Source: Apostichopus japonicus
Taxonomy: Eukaryota > Echinodermata > Holothuroidea > Aspidochirotida > Stichopodidae
Direction of reading: 5' to 3'
DNA: 64,000 nt
Assembly: GCF_037975245.1 (NCBI RefSeq)
Contig: NC_092568.1
Coordinates: 26,408,501-26,472,500 of the forward strand
The position numbers and the translations under genes were made by a program. Under the pieces are notes generated by a model that saw only the letters and a program-made list of their open reading frames with translations, did not search any database and was not told the origin of the DNA. Shown piece by piece: positions 13,501-31,551 of the stretch. How positions within the stretch are numbered: the first letter of the stretch is position 1; every line of letters begins with the position of its first letter.

Positions 13501-14831
13501 CCTTGCGGGGTGCACAGCAATGTTACTGCAGTCCACGCTCTTTAACCTTTCACCTTTAAGTTTGTGTGACTTCGGTCTCAATCATTCCTCAAAGGCTTCA
13601 ACCATCACAAATAATTAGAACTAACTTTTTCCTACAAGTTCACTTACATGTTCACAAGCACGTTTTTTTTTCTTTACGAATTTCTTGTCTTTTTCTGTAA
13701 CGACTTTTTTTTCTTATCCTTAGGTGAGTCTAGCCCTAACCCCTTGGAGCACGTTACACAACGCGGTGTCCTTTTAATTCTAAATACAAATCAGGCCATT
13801 ATCAACAAACTCCTTATGTTCCCAGCAAATTGCAGCTAAATTGTCCCAGTGTGCACCCGTAAGCTGGATATTACTAATTGCCCGCCCATCTGCCACAGGC
13901 TTAGCCTCTCCATGACATAAACTCCATAATTGCACAAAGGAAAATGTAGTGGTCCCCCCGAAGTTCACATAAGACAGAAAGTCAAAAAAGGAGTATATTT
14001 TCTCAAGTTTCCTTTGAAGTTTAAAATGCTAAATTAGCACCAGATTCGAGTCATATTCGTATAAAGGCCAACACCCCATGGTGCAAGTTTCCGCGGTTGG
14101 GAGCTTCCTATGGGTCCAGAGTGCAGGTCGCACCTCGATACTTACCGGTAGCAAGTGCTCTCACTCTGTGTGGCTCCGCATCACGGATACTTTGAACTTA
14201 ACCCAAGTGTTGCACACCTGGTCACTAAACAGACAGCGGGCTACCTTCGAGAGCGGCTAATTTAAGGTTTGGACAACAGGAAGGTGAGATCAAATAGAAC
14301 ACTATTTCCCTCTGCCAAGATACAATTGCAGCTATTGTTATTTCAGCTCTCTGTCGCTAGCTTCGTCACCCATGGTGAAGCACCGCTGTTATTGACTCAG
14401 ATAGGCAAATGCCTTCTGAATCATAACAGGGGAACGCCTATATGCATACCTGAATCATACGCCTTTTGTGAAAGTAAGCAAACTATTTTTGAAACTTTTG
14501 ACGGACCTATGAATCACATATTATACAAAGGATGACCGTCACAGGGAATTATTCAGAGGTTGAAAGGGTAGTCTTTAACCAATAGCAGCAATACTCCAGA
14601 GTCACGTGACTCTCATCTTGCCGTTCCGAAATTGAAATAAGTCGGATAGCCCCTCATGGGATATGCTCCAGCTTCTCGAGTAACCGACATGCAGGACAAA
14701 TCTCGTTGTTACGAGTCTTCCCCTAAAAAAGTTCGGTTTGACCACAGAGTTACTGGCTCCGGCTACAGGGATTGACTGAACAGCGTTTCTGTGGAATACT
14801 GAGCATCCTACAAGAGAGAAACTTAATGGAC
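10512..14831. other. intergenic, no gene recognised
   Basis: No supported gene. It includes a CRE octamer (10668), C and G homopolymers (10946-10956, 11618-11627), one TGTGGGAA (CSL-type, 11169-11176), a short (TA)n at 13195-13215 and one TACCGGTA (14143). Confidence 0.5.
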
Positions 14832-15060
14832 GCTACAGATATAGTGACTAAATTGGAGACGATACAGTGTGGTGACTTTGCTGGTCTACATAGTTACTGC
14901 AAGAGGTGTTTACATATATAGTGACTAAGTTGGAGACGATACAGTGTGTTGGTGTACTGACTTTACCGACTACATATATGTTACTGCAACAGGCGATACA
15001 GATGTAGTGACTAAGTTGGAGACGATACAGTATGGTATCTTTACTGACTACATAGTTTCA
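14832..15060 (+). repeat. degenerate tandem repeat, ~80-86-bp unit, 3 copies
   Basis: The phrase TAGTGACTAA followed by TTGGAGACGATACAG recurs starting near 14842, 14920 and 15005, giving unit lengths of about 79 and 86 bp. Each is followed by related text (ACTGACTACATA). Weaker echoes (ACAGTATA, TAGTG) continue to about 15700. Non-coding satellite-like DNA. Confidence 0.75.
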
Positions 15061-15952
15061 ACAAAATACGATGTCCTTATAGGTGAGACAAGACAAAAAT
15101 CACTGTTGAAAATACAGATGGTTTAACGCTTGCAATAAGCGATACAGCCTTGTTGCCTACAACGAATGATATAGTGCTTGGGAGACTGTAAACCACCACA
15201 CAGCCATAGCTTTAGATTGTGACTATATACTTTACCTAACCCAACATAGTGGTTGTAATATATGGTAGGATACAGCAGAACTCAGTAGGTACATTAGCCG
15301 GGGCGGATGGACAGTGATCTGAGATCCTCGGTGCAAAAACTCTCATTGAGACTCCCTCAACCAGTGGCCAAGCCATCAATAATACTGTGATGAGATACTC
15401 GACTAATCTCTTGAGACAAAAGAGTCGAGCTTTAGCCTATACTTCTAAATAATGTATACAAACACGAAAAAGGCCCAAAATATTGGAACAGTACATGTAC
15501 GCAAGCGTACTAAATATCGGATTTCGCTATGGGGCTATGGTTGCTAGTGGGGCCACTTGTTGTTCTAGGCCCTCGGGTACTGCTTGATTACCCGACGGGT
15601 TGGTGTGCCCCTGTATAATAGTGCGATAATAGGGGATATGTAGTGCCTACAACAGACGACACAGTATATATAGTGGTGATTATAGCAAACGGTACAGTAG
15701 CAGCTCCCTGGTATAATACAGTCATGCAGACGCGTTGAGAGCCACTGCGTATCGGGGCCACGGGGACAATTATGTTATCGGACTTCTCTCAGCCCCTTAA
15801 GAGTGTTATGAAAATGCAAAATACATGTCTTTTTATCCCATATTTCCCCGATCCCCTGGGTTACTGTTTCCCGGGCCCTGACATGCACTTCCCCAGGCTG
15901 CCTGATCTCTCTCTCGTCAGCCATTGATACATTAATTGCACTGAATTTAGTT

Positions 15953-16070
15953 TATAGTCAATGGTATCTATAATGTAGTAATTGTACTACATGCGACTGT
16001 TGTTATACTGAGCCAGTGTATAGTCGCACGTATAGTACAGTCACTACATTCAAGATACCATTGACTATAT
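15953..16070. repeat. imperfect inverted repeat (hairpin)
   Basis: The outer arms 15953-15980 and about 16043-16070 share TATAGTCAATGGTATCT and its complement. An inner pair (TGTACTACATGCGACT and its near complement ending TAGTACAGT) continues the stem. Probably a small fold-back element; it follows the 14.8-15.7 kb repeat cluster. Confidence 0.7.
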
Positions 16071-17626
16071 TACTGACTGCCCTAATATCAGAAGAAGTGG
16101 GTATATAGCTATATACAAGCTATCACAGTCATTATGTTTCCGTATACTGTCTCAATGATATACGATCGAACTTTAAATGAAGATGTACATGACTCGCATT
16201 TATAGCAATTACTGCTGCTACTGCTGCTGCAGTGAAATTGTCTAGATTTACAGTCTGATATCAAAGTCATCCGACCCGGCCGATTTTAAACATTCTTTTT
16301 TTTCTTCTCATGACTTTCGGCGGGAGTATTCCGCATGCACGACTTCCACATGAATGTATACTGCACTGCCCGTCACAGTATATCGTGCATCCATCACCTG
16401 TGGATTATTTTACCTATTACACTTTTAGTTTCAATTGTAAATCACGAGTCGTGTTTGTAATGTTTATAAGAACCTTTCCTATGCATGACCGTACTTTTAA
16501 CGTTTTCTATATAAAGGCCTACCCACTGTAACCAAGGTTTGTCTTACGTCACAATATCGATGGTCATTAAAAATCGGGGTTTGTTGTCTTTGTGATTATT
16601 TGGGTTTACATATCTCTTTCTTCGCACGGTCTTTTGTTTTAACGTTCCACCAACGCACAAGCACCTCATAATTTCGCAATGTTCATGAATGGAGATCAGA
16701 ACATGCCATATATATATAGGCCTATATATATATATATATCTTATGGGTGTGTTACTGATGGCTTTACAAAGTCACTTTGATCATCTTTGGAAAGACAGAG
16801 TATCTTCATTACATTCCAATGGTATAATGAAATATGGTTCCATATTTATAACAACTATAAAAAGCGTCGTTATATGAGAATTAAAACTCAGCTGGATGCT
16901 TCAAGTTTTAAAGTGAAACCAAAATTAAAAACGTTAACCATATTGAACGTTACCTCAGTTAATCAATCCGTTATATCGACAACGCTTGCAATATAGAGAA
17001 ACATAAAAATAGTGTCAGAAATCAGTTAATAAAGTGTCGAAGAACAGAGAGAACGGCATAATTGAAACAAATTCCTGAAAAGAAGAGCACTTAATTCAGA
17101 TACCGTATACTTCAATAATGTACCCGACAAACGCTTAAAGTCACTAATAGCCCATAGAGTGGGAGTTTAATATCTCTTTGCATTCTGGGAGGAAACAAGC
17201 CATCCACATGTATGAGGTAAATAAAGAAGTTTTAATAGTTCCGTTATGCCAATATCCCTCTGATGCTCTCAAATAGGTCGGAGCGGATAGACCGAAAGTA
17301 CGATCTAAGGATGGAATAATCAATTTTACGTGAACGGGGATACTTGGATGGTATACTCTTCCGATATACGATTGACACTCTAGATCTAATAATGTATGAT
17401 GTTTGTGCATTCCTGATGTTTCCGAATTTCTTTCACGTGACTTTTGAGGATAGGCCTACATACATTTTGTTCAGCCAGTTGTAAACACAATCACGTAAAC
17501 TAGCGTTGAAACACGAGGTCATATTCTTAGCTACTCTGTACGTGATTGTAATCTATATAGGGAAATAAGACTTGACAAGAAAAGTGTATCAATGTCTATG
17601 TATATATGAAACTATAAATATTTATT

Positions 17627-17630
<4 letters not shown>
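16071..17630. other. intergenic, no gene recognised
   Basis: AT-rich DNA with short open frames only. A (TA)n tract at 16706-16739 is split by one TAGGCCTA (16717); another TAGGCCTA is at 17451. Confidence 0.5.

Positions 17631-17666
<36 letters not shown>
17631..17666. repeat. (TA)n microsatellite
   Basis: Pure TA dinucleotide run of about 36 bp. Confidence 0.95.
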
Positions 17667-17668
<2 letters not shown>

Positions 17669-18740
17669 AGGGTATAAAGCAAGTTGTTTACGGTATGTAT
17701 ATCTGCAAAATAGACATGCATCACACATACCATAATGATATATGGTATGTATCAAATGAAGGGAAGTACATATACACCCACCCCTTCCTCCCCGCCCCTC
17801 GTCGGTGCTTATTATGGCACCCTGTTGAAGTTAAGCTTCACAGAGGAAAGGATTATAAACCTTTTTGAGGTCGACACATTACAGTTAACAACCCTGGGAT
17901 ATACAGTAAATGTTCCCCTTGCCCGGCTGAAAATCCAGCTTTACAATACGGAGTGGCGGGTGCACGGAGGACGAGCTCTCTTACAGGGGGCTTAGATGGC
18001 GACAGGACACTGGGTGGGGCGAATCTCTATAGACATGCTTTTTAATTAACCTCTTGGTCGTTATGAATCTTGCTATCACTGATATTGTTACATATCTACC
18101 TGGTACTATATCTCGATAAGTACGGAGAAGAAAAAATCTACATAAGCTAAAACAAAAGAGACTTTCGTCGTGTATTTCTCTCTCAATTTCTTTTCACTGA
18201 CGCTGATTCATCAATTATTATGATAGAAAACTCAACGCTTCAGCACATTTTAGTGCAAATATATCCCGGCGTCAACGAATATCAGCCTACAAACTTTACG
18301 AGTTTTTTTTTTCTTTTTTAATGAAAGTTGTTTAAGAAAGGGAAACCGTGTAGAGGGTCACGTACACAGACTGTCGGGAAATTAAACTCAGAAAAGGAAA
18401 GATCTAATGGCAAGATTGGTAAAAAAATTACGTTTCTTCTCTCTCGATCCATCACGCAGACTTAATGAGTAAAACATTAATGTCAATTGAGACGATATTA
18501 GGTCTATCTATATGTTGTCAACTTATCGTAATGATTTACGGAGACCGTTAGCAGGAATAAGATTTTTTTTTGTCCTTGTTGGCTGAAAGGTTAAATTAAA
18601 ATGTTTCCATTAACTTTGAATAAACTGCATATATACATATGCATAAGGGCTATAGTTTCTGAACTTGACGCAAATATTTACGGGATATACTTTGGCGAAC
18701 CATCAGCATACCATATATGTACGATGAAGACCTATATTAT

Positions 18741-22839
<4,099 letters not shown>

Positions 22840-23288
22840 AATAACATTAACATTTACAGGAAATTAAATGGAGCAATTCAATAACATTATACATTTACAG
22901 GAAATTGAAAGGAGTGATTCAACAACTTTAGCGCTTACATGAAATTAAATTGCCCAATCCAATAAACATTAACACTTACCGGTACAGGAAATTGAAAGGA
23001 GCGATTCAACAATATTACCACTTACTTGACATTACGTATTGCAATTCAACAACGTTAACATTTACAGGAAATTAAATGGAGCAATTTAGTAACATTGACA
23101 CTTACAGGAAATTGAAAGGAGCAATTCAACAACATTAACACTTACAGGACATTGACTTAGCAATTCAACAACATTAACATTTAGAGGAAATTAAATGGAG
23201 CAATTTTATAACATTAACACTAACAGGAAAATTGATTGGAGCGATTCAACAACATTAACACTTACAGGACATTGAAAGGAGCAATTCA
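22840..23288 (+). repeat. ~40-bp tandem repeat, about 11 copies
   Basis: The unit runs AATAACATTAACATTTACAG, then GAAATTAAATGGAGCAATTC (40 bp together), and repeats about 11 times with substitutions and small indels. Two unit types roughly alternate, one with AAATTAAATGGAG and one with AAATTGAAAGGAG, which hints at an ~80-bp higher-order repeat. One copy carries an insert that makes TACCGGTA (22977-22984). No open frame persists through it. Confidence 0.9.
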
Positions 23289-26200
23289 AGTGTCATCTGA
23301 AGTATTGCCTTCACAGGATCGATCAAGATGTAAAGAGTAAATATCAGGTGGACTGTTATAAGTGAAACAATCAATTGCTTCAATTATAATCTTCTATATG
23401 CAGGAAAATGTATATATTGCTTGTATAATGTTGTTGTTATATCGTTAATTGGGCTGTATGATATTTAATGAAAGCATGTGAGATATGATTGCTGCGAGAA
23501 GGGGTGGCTATTTAATGACTTACATGGTGTAAACGTAGTCAGGTGAGTACGTTATACCCCACTCCCCCCCCCCCCCTCGGCACAATTGTCTGTAGATTAT
23601 AGAGACGTTATTGTAGAATATGCGTAGGCTACGAGCAGCCGAGTAGGTTCATTGTAAGTGTTCATAACTAACCAAAATTAAGCTGTAGTTATCAAATAAA
23701 CGGTGGTGAATGAATACAAGTGCATTCACGTAATAATTGAAAGTATAACTTACTACAAAGGAAATTTAACTAAACAAACCTGTACGAATATTTCATTATT
23801 ATTATAATTATTTTTTACCGGAATTTTAGCTTAATTGTAATGTAAACTTAATCAGGTTACTCTTGTTCAAGAAATAAACCAATAAACGTATAGAGCATCT
23901 GAAATCCTTGTCTAAATATAGGTGTCTTAATATTCAGGCCTTCGCAATGTAGTCTGTTCAAAACTGGTATGAAAAGGGATATATTTCTTGCACATTGAAC
24001 GTTGAACGTTGAAGGAAAAGATCTAAATACTATACGACTATGCTGTGTATTGAAATACGTTTTCCACCTTCTCCCCTTCTATGAAAACGATATAAGAGTA
24101 ATTGACCTAGGTTCTTTCCAAAACTTCAATATTTTTAATTGCAAACTTTTAATATCTTATCTGGCATTCGGCATGTCAAGACACCGCCGTATTTAGCATC
24201 TTATCAATCTTCGTATTTTGCGATCTTCAGGGCAGCAGGACAATGTTGCCCCTCTTCGTGTTTATAGGTCTCAAAGTCAGTAAAGAACTGTACAAACAGC
24301 GAGCTCATGTTACTAGTAAAGGATTAGTTTTATTTTGTCTTTTAAGGTCTCAATACTTAATTATTGAGAGAACCGAACGTGAGAGAATATATAAAAACTC
24401 AGACATGAGACGAATCCGGATTAATTATTTGAAACATTAAAGCATCGCTCAACTGAATGTTCAATCAGTTAAAAGATTTCCTGTTATACAAGGTATACAT
24501 TAACTAAGAATTAATTACACGTCCCCAATGACGCCACTCTCAAAATTGCTCTGTAAGACTAGAAAATCACTATATCAGACACAGCACTGTTGACAAAACG
24601 TGTTCCAAAGAAAAAAGAGAAGAAGAGAAATTAAAAAGAAGAAGAAGAAGAACAAAAAGAAAATGGGAAAAAGGGGGGGGGGGGAATCGGATCATTTTGA
24701 TATCCTATGTAGTGAAATACCCTTCTCTTCACCTTCATGCCACGAGAGATACGTGAATGACCGTTTACTGTTCATGCCTCAGTTACATAAATGTATTCCA
24801 TTACTATATGTAAGTATGCCCCATCCCGTGCAGTCAGTACTACGAGTATAGGTGTGTGTGTTGGGGTAGGGGGAGGGGCGGGGTAACTTGTGGCTTCGAT
24901 GTATCACTACCCACATGGCCAACAAACGTAACGGGGCGGGAAAAAAAACCGCTGTATAAGCGGAAGAGTTCCCGAGTGGTGCACGGAAGCGGTCCAGACA
25001 GTTCGTGTCGGACCCGCAATGGATTATTGTAGCATGCATCACGATACCGACCCTCATCTCGACCCGATCCCCTTCTCGCCTACTCTTGTTCTGCCCATAA
25101 CAGCAACTTTCTGATAGACAATGTTGGCAGTTAAGTACCGAATTGTTTCTTTCTGTTCTTCTCATTTCGACAGGCCTTTGAACTTGACGTATCTTTGAAC
25201 CGACCAATGTCGGTAACTGAACCGAAGAGGCAAGGGATGGAACCTAGTTATCTACCTCTCATACACCATATAGCCATGTGACTCGTGATGGAATCAATTT
25301 CAACTGTAAATTTCGTCGCAGACATTTCCTTTAATTCGTTACTGAATATCTCCTATATAGGTTGCTACCTGTAATGTTGTACTTAATTATACTTAACCAC
25401 TTTTACAGTGTGCTTTCATGATATGTTTTCTTCAAATTGTGCGTGCGTGTGCGTGTGCGTGCTCGTGTGTGCGTGCGTGTTTCAGAGTTACCCAATTACC
25501 AATTATCACAACAGGTTAACACTATACAATGCCACAACATGACAATGCCACAACAAAACCCGAACAAATAATAACAGACATTACAAACATCGCATCCGTC
25601 TCCACCCGAACCCTTCCTCCCCCCCCCCCCCCCTCCTTCCTGACCTCATCTATCTAGAGTAGAAAACCCTGATATCAATCGTCATTTCCCCAAACCCAGA
25701 TGTTCTGTTAATAATATGTAATTCGTTTTAAACATCAGTCATAAACGCTTCTGCTATCTGGCTTCTCATCCTTCGTCGTTTTTATAATTGGATCTACTTT
25801 ATTGAAATACTGAAAATCTCATTTTTGACCAATGGTTGTATTTTCCTCATATCCTGCCAAAAAAAATTACAACTGCTTATAATTGTGTTCGTGTTTCCAG
25901 AAGGATCTGTCTTGGTTTGAAAATCTCTAACAAACAATATAAATAAACATTTTTGTCAGATGAGGGGGAAAAGAGACATATAGGTCTGTACTGCTGAAAT
26001 TATTGTGTAGTTATAAAGATCTGTTCAATCGAATTAATAGACGCATCTGTTGAATCATGAATGTGTAATGAGATTGATAAAGACACAACCCCGTTTTTTT
26101 TTTTGGGGGGGGGGGCTTTTATATATATATATTGTTTTTCTTTTAACAATTTTACGTACGGTACCTAAAAGTAAATTAAACAAGTGGAATCTTTTGTATG

Positions 26201-26806
26201 CAGCTAAAGAGGTGTCTACTACTGAAAAAGAGTCATAAATATTTATAACGTAGGTAGGAACAAAGAGCCGAAAAGAGGGGACGAAACGGTCTTATAATGT
26301 TTGTTGAGGTTTCCTCTTTACCAAGCAGATGGCCCTCATTGTGTGACCCAATACATTGGATGGCTTCGCGTGCCACACGCTAATAAGCTTACCTTTTAAC
26401 GAAGATTACAAAGGGGTTTACCAACACACAATAGATGACAAGTGAACACAACGGCTCGCTCATCAATGTAACCAAGTCAAATCCGTTCATGGCGAAGATT
26501 ACGTAACAAGAAGAGGAGGAAGTTCATTGATTGCAGCATGGTCAAGGCATGGACAAAGGGGGGACGCGTGCCCACTATAAGTCTTTGTTATTGACTGACC
26601 TAGTGCTGCGCCATTCAGGGATTAGATCAAACAGAGTACCTGAACCGTGACAATTATTGGTATAATACCCTAAAGAAATAAGTGATCAGAACGTTTTTTA
26701 TCGAGACTCCTTGGTTTGCCTATCTTCCTACTATATTATAAGTTTCAATCAGCTGATTGTCAAAGTTGAAAAGAGAGATTTTTCCCCCTATACCTACATG
26801 CTGCTG

Positions 26807-26810
<4 letters not shown>
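23289..26810. other. intergenic, no gene recognised
   Basis: The longest frame (24779-25207, minus, 142 codons) shows no recognisable domain and its GC-rich part has no splice or start support. Also present: C tracts (23564-23576, 25619-25633), a purine-rich stretch ending in G12 (24600-24684), and G11 (26105-26115). Confidence 0.5.
25441..25480. repeat. alternating purine-pyrimidine (GT/GC)n
   Basis: Forty bases of almost strictly alternating G and T/C, the classic Z-DNA-prone pattern. It is short and lies in non-coding DNA. Confidence 0.8.

Positions 26811-26889
<79 letters not shown>
26811..26889. repeat. (TA)n microsatellite
   Basis: Seventy-nine bases of pure AT dinucleotides, the first of a pair of long tracts separated by about 220 bp. 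Confidence 0.95.
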
Positions 26890-26893
<4 letters not shown>

Positions 26894-27107
26894 AGAGAAA
26901 TAAGATATGACTCATAATTGACAAATATATGGAGTAAGTTTTAGAAAATATATTGGAATTTTCGGTCCCCCTGGGACCTTCGTCAGCAATACTTGGCAGT
27001 CGAATGAGAAGTACAAAAAGTGACACAATGAAAGTATGACGCTATAGATAAGTGCAAGTTGCAATGATGGAATTAAAACCAAATAAACCATGACTATACA
27101 TATATGA

Positions 27108-27110
<3 letters not shown>

Positions 27111-27180
<70 letters not shown>
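27111..27180. repeat. (TA)n microsatellite
   Basis: Seventy bases of pure TA dinucleotides, bounded on both sides by CTG or CTGTA. It pairs with the tract at 26811-26889. Confidence 0.95.
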
Positions 27181-27181
<1 letters not shown>

Positions 27182-30060
27182 TGTATCTAATCGGGGGTCT
27201 ACGTGCAGGCGCATCGAGATCCAATTTGACCCCAAGGGGTTAAATGAACCAATTTCACCGGACCCTCTTTTCGTCTTCATAAATTCAAGAATATAAGAAC
27301 TTACATAGCCTATATTTCACCGGGCCCCGTCTCTTCCCCACTTGACCCCAGTGATGAATATCTACCCCCCCTTTTTCGTCGGGCCTACACGGTATGTATA
27401 TATAGTTTGTGTCCACCATGAGGTAAACCTGTTAGTGAGCATTTGAAAACATGTGTAGTATTACTGACATGCCTATAACTGCATGTCATCTCGATGGGGT
27501 TTTTGATTTTCTCCTAGATCATATTTTTGTTTCTTCCATCAGTCTTGCATGCAGTCTTGAATCGCTTCTTTTGGTCACTTTAGTTTAATACATTACAGCA
27601 CGTCTCTTGATTGTCAATAGAGTTTCAAAATGAAAAGACATATACAGGAAGAAATCCTTGAAAAGTAAGGGCAAGTTGTCAGTGCTCTATAAGTCTCTAT
27701 TTTCCGTTTAATAATCATTTAAGGGCACGATAGAAGACAAGAGCTGATATATATATAGTTTATAAGGGTAATCGCAAATATGGATATTGGTCTTATATCA
27801 AAAGAGTATTATGCAGTTGTTGGGTGTGTTACATTTGGAAACAATTATGAACTATGCGTGGTATTAATACAAACCTTGTATGGTTTAAGATATTAGTACA
27901 TCATCTGTTTGCCAAGATATCAGAAGTACAAATCCCACCCAGCAGTCTAATTGCATATTGAAGAGCTAAAAATGAATGGCAAAATACTTAAAATATGAAT
28001 TATCCCGTTATTAACTCTTTGAGCAACTTGAACGGAAGTAGTGATCACCATGATGTGATGTAACATCTGGTAATTTACGAGTTTTAGGGGAAACGAGGTG
28101 ACAACTATATTTATATACATGCAGTTGTACCTGTTTTAACGTTCGACACATTGCCCATAAGACCAAACGATAATGCTGAAAATTGTCGCCGTGAATAAGT
28201 TCAGGTTATAAGGCTATAGATAGCGAACGCTTTACGCCAATTCAATCAATATCTTTGCTTGTACAGGCCAGTATGACATACTACCTAATTGCATCATGGA
28301 GTCCTCACATATTTAAGTTCGAGATATATCACCAATGGAACAAATATGGCACCCCTACCCCCCCCCCCCCAACACCAGATAAATTAACCCTCGAAAACAA
28401 TGGGGTGTGATATGACAAAACAAATACATTATTACTGAGATATAGACCTAGGCCTATATAAGATTGCTCAAACTTGACGAAAATGTTATTTGAGCAAGCG
28501 CCACCTATTTTGTAGAGTTTAATCCAACGCAAATTAGCTCGCGTCTCCTGCTTGTATGTCCCAAAGATTTGGCACGTTGCCAGGGAAGCACACATATAGC
28601 GACAGAATGTTCGCGTGCCACTCGAAGAGTAGACTATACTGTGTAAGACGAGAAGACAAACAAACAGGGTTCGCAAGTCGGCACTCGACGGTGCCTTTAT
28701 GGAGCGCTGAGGAGGACATAAACAGATAACTTTGGCTGTGGCACGTGGCATGCATGACGCTCGTGCTAAACCACTCCATAAATATGGCTAGGTTAATATA
28801 TAACCATCAAGAGTGATATAAAACTGTACCGTCGCTGATCAGGGGACGTAGGTCATACACCGGGCGATGTCTGTGTGTTGATGTTTCGGAATGTTGTCCC
28901 TTTTATTTTCACTGAGGTTGTTATGTGGTTTTTATGAAAATGACCTGATAATATGGCTGCCTAGGATTTCCGCTGGTAATGGCATAACGCGGTCACCTTT
29001 CCCCAAATTATTGGTACACCACACATTCTATATATGTATATGCACATTGGTTTGTACGGTACATGTAGCCTATAAGAGATTTTCCACAAGGCCTACATAA
29101 TTAGGGTTTACAAGGATTACTTAGAAATAGAACAGTTCAAGAACAAAATTTCAGTATGAAAAGACAATGGAAAAAATTAGCTTTCAAATGAGCAAGTTGC
29201 TTAAGAGACTACACATGAAAAATATCTCCAAAGCATTTAGAAATCTGATTAGCATATGTCTGTGACTCTTTCGATTCATACCTATGGATTTTTTTGTTGT
29301 TGAATTAAATACTAAATTCAAAGTAACAGAACCAGAAGACGCTATAACAGCATTCTCAATCCAGGCTTTATTCATCCAGGACTGCGACCATTTGGTTGTC
29401 AAAAAAGAGAACCATAGCATGTAAACCTATAAAGAGCTGATATCTACTGCTCATACCCCCCCCCCCTCCCCCACCCCGAAATACTTTAAAAGCAAGAAGT
29501 CCATGCTACAAGGAAGGCAATGGACACTGAAACCAACCACTCTAATCCAAAACTGACTCCACTTCCAAACCCAATTCTCTCTGGCCAGAACTGCGTGATC
29601 GTGTCATGATTATACTACTGGGTAGGGCAACCTTTCTGGCACCGAATTGAAGGAGATATGTCCACAACTTAATGTACAATAACTTGAATACAGACTATTG
29701 TAGTTACTATTACGTTACTGCATGTGTACGCGGTCGTTTGATATATTTCCGCTGAGAAGTTTATAAAAAGGGTGGATATTAAATCAAACGTTTTTTTTTT
29801 AAACGATACGACCACCTGTTTATATAGTCAGGTTGATATGTCTCACACAGAACCCTAATCACTAAAATCATTTTCACAGAGTTGAATAGGGCCTTAGTCT
29901 CATAACATGCATCTTGAATTTGGTGCAAAATATCGCAAACAGCCATTCACGTGTAAACTTTATAAATGCAGATTTTAGAAGAAGAACTGTGTGTTGTTGT
30001 AGATGTTTTGTTTTTGTCATTTTTCTGCTTCAACCAAATATCAGAGAGCACAATTTTGTC
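27181..30060. other. intergenic, no gene recognised
   Basis: No supported gene. The 140-codon minus frame at 28329-28751 has no recognisable domain. Near 27205-27390 the phrase TTCACCGG recurs before GACCC- or GCCCC-type text, which may be worn repeat DNA. C tracts lie at 28358-28370 and 29456-29466. Confidence 0.5.
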
Positions 30061-31551
30061 CTAGAAATTGTCACCCCGTACTACAAAGCTAGAAACACTT
30101 GGATTGACAGGAGCCAGACCGACCCATTCGCGTGGCTCATTTGCATTACACAGTAAAGATTCATTCACAGATTCATTCCCTACGTTGGTATGTAACGCTA
30201 TACGCTGTGTGCTGATTGGTCCCCGACGTAGGTCACCTTGCTTATGTGAGTGTATATTTGAATATGAATACGAGGGGAACAAAGGGGGTGTGCTAAAATC
30301 ACGACAGGTGCACAGACGGGCTCTTACCATACCTCAACAAATAGAATGAAGGGTAGGACAAAGGGCTTCACTGACAGGCCGCACGCGACACGAACAAAGA
30401 GTCCAAAATTGACAAACTTTTTTTCTTTCTAAGAGGGTTATAGAACAAAGATTACTATTGAGGGCAACGAGTGGATTCTCGGCAATTGCCAAAACTTGGG
30501 CGCGTGGCAGATCCAAACAATATTTGATAACAAATTGACGATATGACTATGCTCGGAACGGTTATGGCGGGAATTAAAAGAAATTATGACTGTGATGGAA
30601 TTTGGCAAATCCCTATGCAAATGAATTTAACAAACCCACGCAGCTTGTAGGGTGATTTATGGGGTGTGCAGTTGACAACATTTCACCACAAGTCAACTTA
30701 GTGAGGCTACGGATCTATAATGGACTCAAAAAGCTTGGTTCGCGTGCCCCGGCTTAAGCCTGGCAGACAAAAAGACTTAAGTAGGGTCTTCAATGTGGAC
30801 ACAGTATTAGCAGTTCGATAAGGTCTGTGCATCTTTCTTGTGGCTGCTTTGTCCTGGAAATCCTCAAAACAGACGATCATTAAATGTAAGCATTACTTCG
30901 GCTGTTTCTTATTATACGAAACCAAACTCTTGATTGGTTAGTTTTGAGCTGGTTGCCATAGGGTGCAACAACTCAAAGTTATCACTCTTGTCTTCTGGAA
31001 TCGCTATTTCATATTTTCACCTAGAAGGTGTATCTAATATTTAAACTAAGTATCTATTGCATTCAAAGCCTATGTGATTCGCAGTTTTCTCGTTGAACAT
31101 ATCTAATAAATCTGAATCTGTCGCCAAAAACATTTATTATTATTATTTGGCGAATTTTCAGTGCGGTCTCATTTTTCCTAACTTACTGAAACCTACTTGG
31201 CAGTAAACTTCTTACTAGTTTGTTCCAGAGAGAAAAGCAAAACAGTGTCTACAGCACCTACAAACATCTGCAAGCTAGCTTACTACCGCTGCAGTCGAAG
31301 TTAAAACTACAGAGTCCTATTGAATTCGACACTGCCAATGCCGCTCACAAAAGGGGGAGGAGCTTAGTAAATCCGCACAAAGCAGTAACCGCTCTGTACA
31401 CACACACACTCCATTAGCAATTGGATAGTGGCAAGGGACAACTTGACTCCATCGCTCTGGAAAAATACGGACTTATATTGTGATTTATTCCCTATTTCGA
31501 AGCCGTGGACCCGTATTTTTGCCCACTGTTGGATTACGGAACGGGCTCAGA
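30061..31551 (+). promoter_or_regulatory. upstream region and 5' leader of Delta
   Basis: This 1.5 kb has few simple repeats compared with its surroundings. It carries two POU octamers (ATTTGCAT 30137-30144 and ATGCAAAT 30615-30622) and two inverted CCAAT boxes (ATTGG at 30215 and 30933). I see no clear TATA box and cannot place the transcription start. An open frame at 31220-31417 would be an upstream ORF if the leader reaches that far. A stop codon (TGA 31444-31446) lies in frame with the Delta ATG with no Met between, which fixes the start at 31552. Confidence 0.35.

Noticed and set aside
24779-25207. 142-codon minus-strand ORF
   Set aside because: No domain, no splice partners, and GC-rich composition alone explains its length.
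28665-28675. CAGGGTTCGCA, identical to the start of the hAT element at 42140
   Set aside because: No matching inverted end or 8-bp duplication is found nearby, so I cannot call a second element.
28329-28751. 140-codon minus-strand ORF
   Set aside because: No recognisable family; its C-terminal glycine run comes from a C homopolymer.
30137-30622. Two POU octamers upstream of Delta as a proven neural enhancer
   Set aside because: ATTTGCAT/ATGCAAAT also occurs at 8111, 39093 and 58464, close to chance in AT-rich DNA, and no E-box sits next to the upstream pair.
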